A model generated the notes under the pieces. That model did not search any database. It was not told the DNA's origin and saw only the letters and a program-made list of their open reading frames with translations. The position numbers were made by a program, and so were the translations under genes. Source: an uncultured Dokdonia sp. (GTDB lineage: Bacteria > Bacteroidota > Bacteroidia > Flavobacteriales > Flavobacteriaceae). Taken from it: 54,345 nucleotides of DNA. How positions within the stretch are numbered: position 1 is the stretch's first letter; every line of letters starts with the position of its first letter. The stretch spans positions 1 to 54,345 of the forward strand of contig NZ_CANMDS010000008.1 of NCBI RefSeq assembly GCF_947496725.1, given 5' to 3'. Shown piece after piece: positions 16,191-25,737 of this stretch.

Positions 16191-17654
16191 CTAGCGTCTA
16201 GGTAAGTCACTATCTTCATCTTTAAGTGGCAATTGCGAACTTCCCATCAAGTATGCATCTACGTGATGTGCAGCTTGTCTTCCTTCTGAGATTGCCCACA
16301 CAATGAGTGATTGCCCTCTACGCATATCTCCAGCAGCAAATACACCTGAAACACTAGTCGCATATGACGTAGCTTTTACGTTACCACGCATATCTGTATC
16401 TAAATGTAGCTGGTCTATAAGTGTCTTTTCCGGCCCTGTAAAGCCTAGTGCAAGGAAAGCCATATCGCAAGGCCACTCCTTTTCTGTTCCTGGTAATTCT
16501 TTAAGCTCACGTCTTCCATTGTCATTTGTAACCCACTCTACCTCTGAGGTTATAAGTCCCGTGAGATTACCACTGGCATCACCCACAAACTCCTTTGTAG
16601 AAATACTAAAAACTCTTTCTACCCCTTCCTTGTGAGAAGAACTGGTGCGCAAGCGCATAGGGTAATAAGGCCAGGGTTGCTCTGTAGGTCGCTCTATAGT
16701 AGGTCTATTAAGAATCTCAAAATTTGTAACGGTTTTTGCTCCTTGTCTATTACTAGTACCTATACAGTCTGAGCCTGTATCACCACCACCTATAACAATC
16801 ACGTTTTTATCTGTAGCTACAATAGTTTCATCCCACTCAGTTATACCATCTTGTCGCTCATTGTTTTGTTTTAAAAAGTCCATTGCTTGATACACTCCTT
16901 TAAGATGCGCCCCTTTTATAGGTATAGACCTCCTCAAAGTAGCACCACCACAGAGTACAATCGCGTCATACTCATCTTGAAGCGTCTCTACACTTATGGT
17001 ATGCCCTACATCTGCATTTGTTTTAAAAGTTATACCCTCATCTTTAAGTACAGCCAGGCGTCTGTCTATCACATTTTTTTCCATCTTAAAATCTGGAATA
17101 CCATACCTTAAGAGACCTCCTACTTTACTATCGCGCTCAAATACGGTCACAGTGTGCCCAGCCCTATTAAGCTGCTGTGCAGCGGCTAGTCCAGAAGGGC
17201 CAGACCCTATCACTGCAACCGATTTGTGTGTACGTTTTTGCGGTGGTTGTGGGACAATCCATCCCTCGTCAAAAGCTCGTTCTACTATATTTTTTTCTAT
17301 ATTTTCTATACTTACGGGATCTGCATTTATACCTAGAACACAAGCCTCTTCACAAGGTGCTGGACATAAACGCCCTGTAAATTCTGGAAAATTATTTGTC
17401 GCGTGTAGTATAGTTGCCGCTTCTTTCCACCTTCCTTTATAGACTGCATCATTAAAATCTGGAATGAGATTGCCCAGCGGGCATCCCGAGTGACAAAACG
17501 GAATACCACAATCCATACAGCGGCCGCCTTGTTCTTTTAAATCTGCTTCTTCTAGCGGTACAGTAAACTCCTTATAATTTTTAACACGCTCTTCTGGCGC
17601 TATATATCCTTCGTCTTTGCGATCGTATTCTAAAAATCCTGTTACTTTCCCCAT
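16191..17654 (-). CDS. gltD: Glutamate synthase (NADPH) small subunit
   Basis: 487 aa. With GltB it makes glutamate from glutamine and 2-oxoglutarate; this subunit takes electrons from NAD(P)H through FAD. Cys46, Cys49, Cys54 and Cys58 (CMDCGIPFCHSGC) bind a 4Fe-4S cluster. The FAD Rossmann motif is VIGSGPSGLAAAQQLNRAGH, and the NADPH motif is VIVIGGGDTGSDCIG. Length matches the family. It lies 3 bases downstream of gltB and is clearly in one operon with it. Confidence 0.96.
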   Translation of the reverse strand: MGKVTGFLEYDRKDEGYIAPEERVKNYKEFTVPLEEADLKEQGGRCMDCGIPFCHSGCPLGNLIPDFNDAVYKGRWKEAATILHATNNFPEFTGRLCPAPCEEACVLGINADPVSIENIEKNIVERAFDEGWIVPQPPQKRTHKSVAVIGSGPSGLAAAQQLNRAGHTVTVFERDSKVGGLLRYGIPDFKMEKNVIDRRLAVLKDEGITFKTNADVGHTISVETLQDEYDAIVLCGGATLRRSIPIKGAHLKGVYQAMDFLKQNNERQDGITEWDETIVATDKNVIVIGGGDTGSDCIGTSNRQGAKTVTNFEILNRPTIERPTEQPWPYYPMRLRTSSSHKEGVERVFSISTKEFVGDASGNLTGLITSEVEWVTNDNGRRELKELPGTEKEWPCDMAFLALGFTGPEKTLIDQLHLDTDMRGNVKATSYATSVSGVFAAGDMRRGQSLIVWAISEGRQAAHHVDAYLMGSSQLPLKDEDSDLPRR

Positions 17655-17657
17655 CTT

Positions 17658-20600
17658 CTAGTTTGCTAATGTTTTTTCTTCTTCTAATCTTATCAATGCC
17701 TTGCGGTACTCTTCTGGTAACACTTTCGTGAAATTTTTAATCTCTGTATCCCAGTTTTCTAACAGTCGTTGAGCCAGTGGAGAGAGCGTGGCGTTGTAAT
17801 GATTTTCAACTAATTGCCTAAGCTCTTTCTTATCTTGATCTTCCTCAACTTTAAGGAAGTTAAGCCCCTCTGTGTTTGCTTTTCGCGAAAGCGTACTTGC
17901 TGTGTCATACACATAAGCAATACCGCCACTCATACCAGCGCCAAAGTTTCTTCCCACCTCGCCTAATATGACTGCAATACCTCCTGTCATATACTCACAA
18001 CCGTGATCACCTATACCCTCTACAACGGCTTTTGCTCCAGAATTACGTACACAAAAACGTTCTCCAGCTTTACCATTTATATATGCCTCACCAGCGGTAG
18101 CACCATAAAATGCTACATTACCTATAATGACATTATCTTCTGGTATAATGGTCGCCTCTACCGGAACCTTCACTATTACCTTGGCCCCAGAAAGTCCTTT
18201 ACCTATGTAATCATTTGTATTACCAGTAACTGCCAGTGTGAGTCCGTGCGTCGCAAAGGCTGCAAAACTCTGCCCTGCAGAACCCTCGAAGTTAATTTTT
18301 AAAGTGTTTTCTGGTAATCCATTCACACCGTAAATCTTAGATATCTCATTACTTAATATAGCTCCTACTGCTCTATCTTCATTTGTAATCTTAAGATCTA
18401 GTGTGGTTTTTTCTTTTCTAAAAAGTGCCGGGTGCGCCTGTGATATAATTTTAAAATCAAGCGCTTTCTCAAGGTCGTGATCTTGCTTTTCTACATTATG
18501 CAAAGGCTGTCCTTTTGAAGTGTCTACCTTATGTAATATAGGGGTAAGGTCTAAGCCTAACGCTTTGTACTGCTCTATGGAGTTATTGCGATCCAGCTTT
18601 TGCACTTGACCTACCATTTCATCTACCGTTTTAAATCCAAGCTTTGCCATAATCTCACGCAACTCTTGCGCTACGAAATACATAAAGTTTACTACGTGCT
18701 CTGGTTTTCCTTTAAAACGCTTACGTAGTTCTGGGTTTTGAGTAGCAATCCCTACCGGACAAGTGTTTAAATGACATACACGCATCATTATACATCCAGA
18801 GGCTACTAGCGGTGCTGTTGCAAAGCCAAACTCTTCGGCTCCTAGCAAACAAGCAATTGCTACGTCTCGGCCTGTTTTGAGCTGACCATCGCACTCAAGT
18901 CGTACACGCCCACGTAAATCATTCATCACAAGGGTTTGCTGTGCTTCTGCTAGACCTAGTTCCCAAGGTAAACCGGTATGTTTTAGCGAGGTAAGAGGTG
19001 TTGCTCCTGTACCTCCATCGTGTCCAGATATAAGTATTACATCTGCTTTTGCTTTTGCAACTCCAGCTGCTACAGTACCTACACCCACTTCAGACACTAG
19101 CTTCACATTAATACGCGCTTCTCTATTTGCAGATTTGAGATCATAAATTAACTGCGATAAATCTTCTATAGAGTAAATGTCGTGATGTGGTGGTGGCGAT
19201 ATAAGCCCTACATATGGTGTAGAATTACGTGTTTTTGCAATCTCAGGATTTACCTTAGGTCCAGGCAACTGTCCGCCCTCACCAGGTTTTGCTCCTTGCG
19301 CCATTTTTATTTGTATCTCGGCAGCGTTTGTTAGGTAGTTTGAGGTTACCCCAAAACGCCCTGAAGCCACTTGCTTTATGGCGCTGTTTTTCCAATCGCC
19401 ATTTACGTCCTTATAAAAACGCTCTTGATTTTCTCCTCCCTCACCAGAGTTAGACTTACCATCTATACGGTTCATTGCTACGGCAAGTGTCTCGTGAGCT
19501 TCCTTACTAATAGAACCATAAGACATCGCACCTGTTTTAAAACGCTTTACAATATCTGTCCACGGTTCTACTTCATCAATATCTATAGGATCATAATTAG
19601 TAAACTCAAATAGACCACGTATGGTCATAAGCTGTTTAGCTTGATTATTTACACGATCTGCATACTCTTTATAAATAACAGGCTTATTGCTACGCACAGA
19701 TTCTTGAAGCTTTGCAATGGTAAGCGGATTAAATAAATGTGCCTCTCCATCTCTTCTCCATCTATACTCACCACCTATCTCAAGAGGAAGATCTGCTGCG
19801 ATATCTTTTGTATGATATGCTGTCTTATGCCTTTTACTTATCTCACCTTCTAACTGGTGTAGCCCTACACCTTCTATTCTCGTAACCGTGCGCGGGAAGT
19901 ACTGATTTACTACCTTTTTACTGATACCTATACACTCAAAAAGTTGTGAGCTCCGGTATGAGTTAAGGGTAGAGATACCTATTTTATTCATCACCTTGAG
20001 GACTCCTTTGCCTACGGCTTTATTAAAATTTTGTATTGCTTCCTCTACATCAACATTTGCAAGTTTTAAATCTTCTGGATGGTTTTCTATAATCTCATTA
20101 ACCATATATGGGTTTATGGCACTAGCACCATATCCAAATAATAAAGCAAAGTGATGCACCTCTCTAGGCTCTGCAGACTCTATAATGAGGCTAAAACTGG
20201 ATCTCTTTTTATTGCCGCCTAGCCCATTATTTACATAAGAGCACGCAAGTAATGCTGGTATGGGTGCAAGCTCTTGAGATGTGTTTCTATCTGACAAGAT
20301 AATGATGTTTGCACCTTCATCTAGCTGTTGAGAAACCTCTTGAAGTAAGTTTTCTAAAGCATCCTCCAAGCCATTGTGTCCTTTTTCTACCTTATATAAA
20401 ATAGGCACAGAGACTACCTTAAAGCTCTCGTTATCTAAACTTTTGATTTTATCTAAATCTTGTTTTGAGATAACAGGATTTTGAATTTTTAGCTTCTTAC
20501 AATGCTCTCCGTTTATTTCAAAAATATTTGAGTCTGCACCCAGCGTGAGTGAGATATCTGTAATTAACTCCTCTCGTATACCATCTAGAGGTGGGTTTGT

Positions 20601-22196
20601 AACCTGTGCAAAGAGTTGCTTAAAATAATTATAGATTAATTGTGGCCTCTCAGAAAGTGCCGCTATAGGAGCATCATTACCCATAGACCCTATAGGCTCT
20701 TTTGCCTTTGCAGCCATAGGCAATATAATCGTATTTATATCTTCTTGCGTGTACCCAAAGGTGAGTAAACGCTCCTTAAGTGGTGCTTCATTTAAAAACA
20801 AAGGGCACTCATTATAAGGTATATCCTTAAGGTGAATAAGGTTATTATCCAGCCACTCTTGATATGGGTGACGTGTTGCAATCTCTTCTTTTATTTCCTC
20901 ATCATTTATAATACGACCTTGCGCCATATCTACCAGAAACATTTTACCTGGCTCGAGACGACCGTGCATCTGTACATTTTGTGGTTCTATCTCTACCACT
21001 CCAATTTCTGAAGACATTATCACATAACCATCTTTTGTGACAGAGTATCGAGAAGGTCTCAATCCATTACGATCTAAAACGGCACCTATATAATTACCAT
21101 CTGTAAATGGTATAGAGGCTGGACCATCCCAAGGCTCCATAAGGCAAGAGTTAAACTCATAAAAAGCACGCTTTGCCGGAGACATATCATCATTTTTCTC
21201 CCACGCTTCTGGCACGAGCATCATCATTACTTCTGGTAATAATCTACCCGTCATAAGTAAGAGCTCTACCACCATATCCATAGAGGCACTGTCTGACTTA
21301 CCTGGTAATACAACTGGAAGTATTTTCTTTATCTCCTCCCCAAATAGTGCACTTTCCATAAGTTCCTCACGCGCATACATTCTGGTCACATTACCCCTTA
21401 AGGTATTGATCTCTCCATTGTGACACATATACCTAAAAGGTTGCGCCAGATCCCAAGTAGGGAATGTATTAGTAGAAAACCGCTGGTGTACAAGCGCTAG
21501 TCTAGTCACCACACGAGGATCCATAAGGTCTTTATAATATACCTTAATATGTTGGGGCATTAATAGTCCTTTATAAATAATGGTCTTGGTTGAGAAGCTA
21601 GGTAAGTAAAAGAATGAGCTTTCAGATAACTTTGAGTTGTAGATAGTATGCTCGGCGATTTTACGAGCAGTAAATAGTTTTAAGTTAAACTCAAACTCTG
21701 GTGTAGGTTTTTGTTGCGCTTTCGCGAAAGCGGAATTATCTCCCTTACTCTCATAACTCACAAAGATTTGCTTTACAAAAGGCTCAGAAACTTGGGCAAT
21801 CTCGCCCAGTATAGATTGATCTACCGGCACATCTCTCCAGCCCAAAATATTGATACCTTGATCTGTAAGGCTTTTTTCAAAAACCGAAATACAATATGCA
21901 CGTTGATTTTCTTTACGAGGTAAGAAAACATTGCTCACGGCATACGTTCCTTCTTTAGGCAATGTAAAGTCACAAGTGGCTTGAAAATAATCGTGAGGGA
22001 TGTCTATTAATATACCTGCTCCATCTCCTGTGCGACCATCTGCACTTACAGCTCCTCTGTGTTCAAGTTTTTCTAGTATCTCAAGTGCCTTATGAATAAT
22101 ATCATTAGACTTTACTCCTTTAAGACTACATATAAATCCTGCACCGCACGCATCGTGCTCAAACTCCCTTAAATATAACCCTTGATCTCTTAGCAT
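17658..22196 (-). CDS. gltB: Glutamate synthase large subunit
   Basis: 1512 aa. It releases ammonia from glutamine and adds it to 2-oxoglutarate. The propeptide is followed by the nucleophile Cys17 (HDACGAGF) of the glutaminase domain (to about residue 430). The FMN-binding synthase domain includes PPPHHDIYSIEDL and SGHDGGTGATPLTS; 3Fe-4S ligands sit in CIMMRVCHLNTCPVG; a C-terminal beta-helix (GXG) domain follows. Two palindrome copies are embedded: one encodes AFAKA near residues 155-160 in the glutaminase domain, and a degenerate one encodes LSRK near the C-terminus. Confidence 0.97.
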   Translation of the reverse strand: MLRDQGLYLREFEHDACGAGFICSLKGVKSNDIIHKALEILEKLEHRGAVSADGRTGDGAGILIDIPHDYFQATCDFTLPKEGTYAVSNVFLPRKENQRAYCISVFEKSLTDQGINILGWRDVPVDQSILGEIAQVSEPFVKQIFVSYESKGDNSAFAKAQQKPTPEFEFNLKLFTARKIAEHTIYNSKLSESSFFYLPSFSTKTIIYKGLLMPQHIKVYYKDLMDPRVVTRLALVHQRFSTNTFPTWDLAQPFRYMCHNGEINTLRGNVTRMYAREELMESALFGEEIKKILPVVLPGKSDSASMDMVVELLLMTGRLLPEVMMMLVPEAWEKNDDMSPAKRAFYEFNSCLMEPWDGPASIPFTDGNYIGAVLDRNGLRPSRYSVTKDGYVIMSSEIGVVEIEPQNVQMHGRLEPGKMFLVDMAQGRIINDEEIKEEIATRHPYQEWLDNNLIHLKDIPYNECPLFLNEAPLKERLLTFGYTQEDINTIILPMAAKAKEPIGSMGNDAPIAALSERPQLIYNYFKQLFAQVTNPPLDGIREELITDISLTLGADSNIFEINGEHCKKLKIQNPVISKQDLDKIKSLDNESFKVVSVPILYKVEKGHNGLEDALENLLQEVSQQLDEGANIIILSDRNTSQELAPIPALLACSYVNNGLGGNKKRSSFSLIIESAEPREVHHFALLFGYGASAINPYMVNEIIENHPEDLKLANVDVEEAIQNFNKAVGKGVLKVMNKIGISTLNSYRSSQLFECIGISKKVVNQYFPRTVTRIEGVGLHQLEGEISKRHKTAYHTKDIAADLPLEIGGEYRWRRDGEAHLFNPLTIAKLQESVRSNKPVIYKEYADRVNNQAKQLMTIRGLFEFTNYDPIDIDEVEPWTDIVKRFKTGAMSYGSISKEAHETLAVAMNRIDGKSNSGEGGENQERFYKDVNGDWKNSAIKQVASGRFGVTSNYLTNAAEIQIKMAQGAKPGEGGQLPGPKVNPEIAKTRNSTPYVGLISPPPHHDIYSIEDLSQLIYDLKSANREARINVKLVSEVGVGTVAAGVAKAKADVILISGHDGGTGATPLTSLKHTGLPWELGLAEAQQTLVMNDLRGRVRLECDGQLKTGRDVAIACLLGAEEFGFATAPLVASGCIMMRVCHLNTCPVGIATQNPELRKRFKGKPEHVVNFMYFVAQELREIMAKLGFKTVDEMVGQVQKLDRNNSIEQYKALGLDLTPILHKVDTSKGQPLHNVEKQDHDLEKALDFKIISQAHPALFRKEKTTLDLKITNEDRAVGAILSNEISKIYGVNGLPENTLKINFEGSAGQSFAAFATHGLTLAVTGNTNDYIGKGLSGAKVIVKVPVEATIIPEDNVIIGNVAFYGATAGEAYINGKAGERFCVRNSGAKAVVEGIGDHGCEYMTGGIAVILGEVGRNFGAGMSGGIAYVYDTASTLSRKANTEGLNFLKVEEDQDKKELRQLVENHYNATLSPLAQRLLENWDTEIKNFTKVLPEEYRKALIRLEEEKTLAN
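17878..17894. repeat. Dispersed palindrome, degenerate copy 8 (coding, LSRK frame)
   Basis: GCTTTTCGCGAAAGCGT in the 3' part of gltB; one base off the core. Encodes TLSRKA in the segment ASTLSRKANTEG. Confidence 0.85.
21717..21732. repeat. Dispersed palindrome, copy 9 (coding, AFAKA frame)
   Basis: CGCTTTCGCGAAAGCG in the 5' part of gltB, encoding AFAKA in the segment DNSAFAKAQQKPT. Confidence 0.95.
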
Positions 22197-22335
22197 AACT
22201 CCTTATTTATATGGTAAAACCATTATTACTTATGCTCAAGATAAATTTACTTATTGAAGTCTCAAAAAATGGTAATCATAATTATGACTATCACATTTTG
22301 ACCCTAGTCAAATTTCTAATTACATATTTTTTGCC

Positions 22336-22357
22336 TTGCAAAATTGAGAATTTGCAA
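22336..22357. promoter_or_regulatory. Inverted repeat TTGCAAA...TTTGCAA
   Basis: Arms TTGCAAAATT and AATTTGCAA flank the trinucleotide GAG, with one extra A in the left arm. A dimeric regulator site is possible. Confidence 0.35.
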
Positions 22358-22512
22358 ACCTTAATTTTTGTTAAAATATGCGAAAACGTTATCGCAATTT
22401 CAATCTATTTCTAAAAATTATGAATTATTCACATTAAAAAAGGCTATTTATTAATAAAAATAGAAAATTGAGAAGAACAAATATTCAGTAAAAACAGTAT
22501 TTATTTATGATA

Positions 22513-22578
22513 CCCCTAAAATTAAGGGGGTCAATTTGAAATTATGATAAAAATTTACACATAACCCCTAAAAATTAA
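22513..22578 (+). promoter_or_regulatory. Direct repeat CCCCTAAAA(A)TTAA upstream of porin-amt
   Basis: CCCCTAAAATTAA at 22513-22525 and CCCCTAAAAATTAA at 22565-22578 are 52 bases apart, on the same strand, 60-125 bases ahead of the porin start. The first is followed by GGGGG, which makes a CCCCT/AGGGG hairpin. They look like operator or activator sites. Confidence 0.4.
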
Positions 22579-22636
22579 TATGTTAATATTTTTTTAAGAT
22601 ACTTTTAACGTCAAATCAACTGAAAATTATATTTTT

Positions 22637-23680
22637 ATGAAATCTATTTGCACGCTTTTATTACTAACCATAAGCACAACATTTATGTTTGCTCAAGAAG
22701 AAACAGAAGACAAGAAAAAATTTACCGTAGAAGGTAGTGTCGATGTCTATTTTAGACAAAATATTTCTGGACCCAATGGTGAAGATGCTATCGCTCCAAA
22801 CACATCTTTTGCAAACCGAAATGGATTTGCACTAGGTATGGCAAATGTGATAGGCTCTTTTGAAAGTGAAAACGGAAAAGTAGGTGCCGTGGCAGATCTT
22901 GTCTTTGGACCTCGTGGTGAAGAAGCAGTCTTCCTCTCTGGACCTTCTTCTAACATTGTAAACCAACTTTATGTATACTGGAACGTATCAGAAAAAGTAA
23001 AACTTACACTGGGTAACTTTAATACCTTCTTAGGGTATGAGGTGATATCACCTACTGCAAACTTCAACTACTCTACCTCGTATATGTTTTCTTATGGACC
23101 TTTTTCTCACACGGGTATTAAGGCAGACTTCACCCTCTCTGAAGATTTTAGTGCGATGCTTGCAGTACTTAACCAGACAGATGCAACAGAGTTTAACTTT
23201 GATAACGACTATACATTAGGAGCTCAACTAGGATACAAGAGCACGTACTTAAACTTTTTATACGGTAAGCAAGGTGGTAGCTCAGAAAGTACTTTTCAAG
23301 TAGACCTTACTACTGGATATGACTTATCTGACGACTTTTTCTTAGGACTTAACGCAACTTATAATGATACAGATGGTGCTTCTTTTTATGGCGTAGCACT
23401 ATACCCACAGTTCAAAACTTCTGACGCATTCACCCTAGGTTTACGTGGTGAGTACTTTGCAGAAGGTGAAGGTGGTGCTGGAGCAATAGGAGGTTATGAC
23501 CTAGAAGGTGATGCCTCTGTAGTGGCAGTAACACTTACAGGTAGCTACAGCGTAGGAGATCTTACTATAAAACCAGAATTTCGTCTAGATAGCGCTAGTG
23601 AAGACACATTTTTAGACACAGATCAAGATCCTAGCAATTCTTTATCATCTTTTGTAATTGCCGGAATATATAAATTTTAA
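22637..23680 (+). CDS. Outer membrane beta-barrel porin (OmpL-like, BBP2 type)
   Basis: 347 aa. A signal peptide (residues 1-19, ending MFA before QEET) is followed by alternating amphipathic strands with Gly/aromatic turns and the C-terminal Phe typical of outer membrane barrels (FVIAGIYKF). The VYFRQN...NRNGFALGMANV opening and the VGAVADLVFG segment resemble the beta-barrel porin-2 family. It lies 24 bases ahead of the ammonium transporter on the same strand. That suggests co-transcription and a role in letting ammonium or other small nitrogen solutes cross the outer membrane; the substrate is inferred. Confidence 0.8.
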   Translation: MKSICTLLLLTISTTFMFAQEETEDKKKFTVEGSVDVYFRQNISGPNGEDAIAPNTSFANRNGFALGMANVIGSFESENGKVGAVADLVFGPRGEEAVFLSGPSSNIVNQLYVYWNVSEKVKLTLGNFNTFLGYEVISPTANFNYSTSYMFSYGPFSHTGIKADFTLSEDFSAMLAVLNQTDATEFNFDNDYTLGAQLGYKSTYLNFLYGKQGGSSESTFQVDLTTGYDLSDDFFLGLNATYNDTDGASFYGVALYPQFKTSDAFTLGLRGEYFAEGEGGAGAIGGYDLEGDASVVAVTLTGSYSVGDLTIKPEFRLDSASEDTFLDTDQDPSNSLSSFVIAGIYKF

Positions 23681-23704
23681 TAAACTAACTACTCATTACT
23701 AATT

Positions 23705-25009
23705 ATGTTACAACTATTAAACTCAATAATGCCTAACCTCCTGTTAATACAAGATACTGTGAGCCCTGAAGATTTGGAAAATGCCATCTCAGGGATTAAT
23801 GGAGACCTAGGAATGCTCTGGATGCTCTTATCTGGAATACTCGTATTCTTTATGCAAGCTGGTTTTACACTCGTAGAATCTGGGATGACCCGATCAAAAA
23901 ATGCTGTAAACATTGCTATGAAAAACCTACTAGACATCTGTGTAGGTTCTTTAACCTACTGGATTGTAGGATACTCACTTATGTATGGAGACACTTCTAA
24001 CGGATGGTTTTTCTGGAGTGGTCTTTTTCAAGGTGAAGGTGCAGATCTTTTCTTCCAGACTATGTTTGCCGCAACTGCCGCAACTATCGTTTCTGGAGCG
24101 ATTGCTGGTAGAACAAAATACTCTACCTATATCATATTCTCTTTAATAATGACAGCAGTTATCTACCCTATTTCTGGTGGATGGCAATGGCAAGGAGAAG
24201 GCTGGTTATCTAACTTAGGCTTCATAGACTTTGCTGGATCATCTATTGTACACTCTGTAGGTGGATGGGCTGCTTTAGTAGCTGCTATACTAGTAGGACC
24301 ACGTATTGGAAAATTTGTTGATGGAAAAGTGTTGGAAATTCCAGGACATAACCAAGTACTTGCAACGCTAGGGGTATTTATCCTTTGGTTAGGATGGTTT
24401 GGTTTTAATGGTGGATCACAACTCGCTTGGGGTGGTGCAGATGCCATAGGAGCTTCAAATGTGGTATTAATTACAAACCTATCTGCCGCTGCAGGTGGAC
24501 TTGGTGCCCTCATCACTACGTGGATCTGGTATGGAAAACCACACCTTGCACAAACTTTAAATGGTGCCCTAGCAGGCTTAGTAAGTATTACCGCAGGATG
24601 TGGTAATATGAGTGCTGGCGGAGCAGCTTTAGCAGGACTTCTTGGAGGAATCTTAGTTGTTTTCTCTATTGAAATCATTGAGAAAAAACTTAAAATAGAC
24701 GACGCAGTAGGTGCTGTTTCTGTACACGGTGTTGTAGGTGTATGGGGAACTATTGTTATTGGTCTTTGGGGTATAGATGGAGATACAGGCATAGGTCTTT
24801 TAAACGGTGGTGGCGCTGGCCAGCTAGGTGTTCAAGCTCTAGGAGCTTTTGCTTATGCTGCTTGGTCTATAGGGCTATCATTTGTTATCCTATTTATACT
24901 CAAGAAAACTATCGGTTTACGTGTAAGTAAGGAGATAGAAGAGCTAGGACTAGATCTAGCAGAGCACGGTACTATTGCATACCCAGGAAAAAGAAATAGA
25001 GGTGAGTAA
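23705..25009 (+). CDS. amt: Ammonium transporter
   Basis: 434 aa Amt/Rh family channel with about 11 membrane helices. Visible signatures are FFMQAGFTLVESGMTRSKN, the twin pore histidines in SSIVHSVGGWAALVAA and AVSVHGVVGVWGTI, and FNGGSQLAWGG. It admits ammonium into the cytoplasm, where GltBD with glutamine synthetase would assimilate it. No PII regulator gene is adjacent, unlike many amt loci. The N-terminus (about 35 residues) precedes the first helix and may include a signal sequence. A terminator follows. Confidence 0.96.
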   Translation: MLQLLNSIMPNLLLIQDTVSPEDLENAISGINGDLGMLWMLLSGILVFFMQAGFTLVESGMTRSKNAVNIAMKNLLDICVGSLTYWIVGYSLMYGDTSNGWFFWSGLFQGEGADLFFQTMFAATAATIVSGAIAGRTKYSTYIIFSLIMTAVIYPISGGWQWQGEGWLSNLGFIDFAGSSIVHSVGGWAALVAAILVGPRIGKFVDGKVLEIPGHNQVLATLGVFILWLGWFGFNGGSQLAWGGADAIGASNVVLITNLSAAAGGLGALITTWIWYGKPHLAQTLNGALAGLVSITAGCGNMSAGGAALAGLLGGILVVFSIEIIEKKLKIDDAVGAVSVHGVVGVWGTIVIGLWGIDGDTGIGLLNGGGAGQLGVQALGAFAYAAWSIGLSFVILFILKKTIGLRVSKEIEELGLDLAEHGTIAYPGKRNRGE

Positions 25010-25053
25010 CAAAATTCTCACTTACATTTAATACTAACTAACCTTAATCATAG

Positions 25054-25088
25054 AGCCTCGACTATATACAGTCGGGGCTTTATATTTT
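25054..25088 (+). terminator. Intrinsic terminator after amt
   Basis: AGCCTCGACT pairs with AGTCGGGGCT (one G-U pair) around a short AT-rich loop, followed by a T-rich tail. A palindrome copy begins 15 bases later. Confidence 0.85.
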
Positions 25089-25103
25089 TTATAAAACGGG
25101 GTA

Positions 25104-25119
25104 CGCTTTCGCGAAAGCG
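25104..25119. repeat. Dispersed palindrome, copy 10
   Basis: CGCTTTCGCGAAAGCG between the amt terminator and the tyrosine phosphatase gene. Confidence 0.95.
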
Positions 25120-25157
25120 CACTCAAAATAATTATCTTTCGGCTCAAAATTTTACAG

Positions 25158-25616
25158 ATGTCAAAAACAAATATCCTTATGGTGTGCCTAGGTAATATAT
25201 GTAGGTCTCCCCTAGCCGAAGGTATCTTACGTAACAAACTAGATAGCGAGCAATTTATAATAGACTCTGCCGGTACTGGTGACTGGCACGTAGGAAATGC
25301 TCCAGATACTAGAAGCATAAAAGTAGCTAGAGATAATGGTTTAGACATCTCACAGTTAAAAGGGAGGCAAATAGCAAAGAGCGATTTTAAAAAATTTGAC
25401 CATATCTATGTGATGGATCAAAACAACCTAGAAGATGTACTAACGCTTGCCAGTACAGATGAGGAACGCCGAAAGGTTATAATGATTTTGGACACCGTTT
25501 TTCCCGGTGAGAAGGTAGATGTTCCAGATCCTTATAATGGTATGCAAGAAGATTTTGAAAGAGTTTATGAGATGCTAGACCAAGCCTGTGAAGAGATTGT
25601 AGGACAGCTACAGTAA
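25158..25616 (+). CDS. Low molecular weight protein tyrosine phosphatase
   Basis: 152 aa. The N-terminal P-loop CLGNICRS (Cys10 to Arg16) is the CX5R(S/T) signature, and the general-acid Asp lies in DPYNG near residue 127. Length is normal. Such enzymes remove phosphate from tyrosine and often act with a tyrosine kinase in polysaccharide export, but no kinase gene is close here, so a general role is equally likely. Cytoplasmic. Confidence 0.93.
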   Translation: MSKTNILMVCLGNICRSPLAEGILRNKLDSEQFIIDSAGTGDWHVGNAPDTRSIKVARDNGLDISQLKGRQIAKSDFKKFDHIYVMDQNNLEDVLTLASTDEERRKVIMILDTVFPGEKVDVPDPYNGMQEDFERVYEMLDQACEEIVGQLQ

Positions 25617-25737
25617 TAAATCTTCTTTGTGAGCAGCAATAGAATATGCGCTTAAGGTTGTGCATCTAGGTAAAGCTATTTATATTGCGTCTATCACGAT
25701 CAGCTCCCCAACCATATGACTGACCGTAGACTTATCT

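Larger units (their letters stand above)
22197..22636. other. Divergent regulatory gap between gltBD and porin-amt
   Basis: 440 bp without a credible gene. It is very AT-rich and holds several symmetrical elements: ATGGT-AAA-ACCAT at 22211-22223, an imperfect TTGCAAA...TTTGCAA inverted repeat at 22336-22357, and two direct CCCCTAAAATTAA-type repeats at 22513 and 22565. Its position between ammonium assimilation and ammonium uptake suggests nitrogen-responsive control, which is inference. Confidence 0.5.

Noticed and set aside
16996-18302. Plus-strand frames over gltD and gltB
   Set aside because: Overlap highly conserved genes; no recognisable domains.
22211-22414. 67-codon plus-strand frame in the gltB/porin gap
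   Set aside because: Hydrophobic AT-driven translation, overlapping inverted repeats; no ribosome-binding or family evidence.
24163-24792. 209-codon open frame antisense to amt
   Set aside because: Shadow of a strongly coding gene; Pro/Ala-rich translation with no family similarity and no start-site signals.
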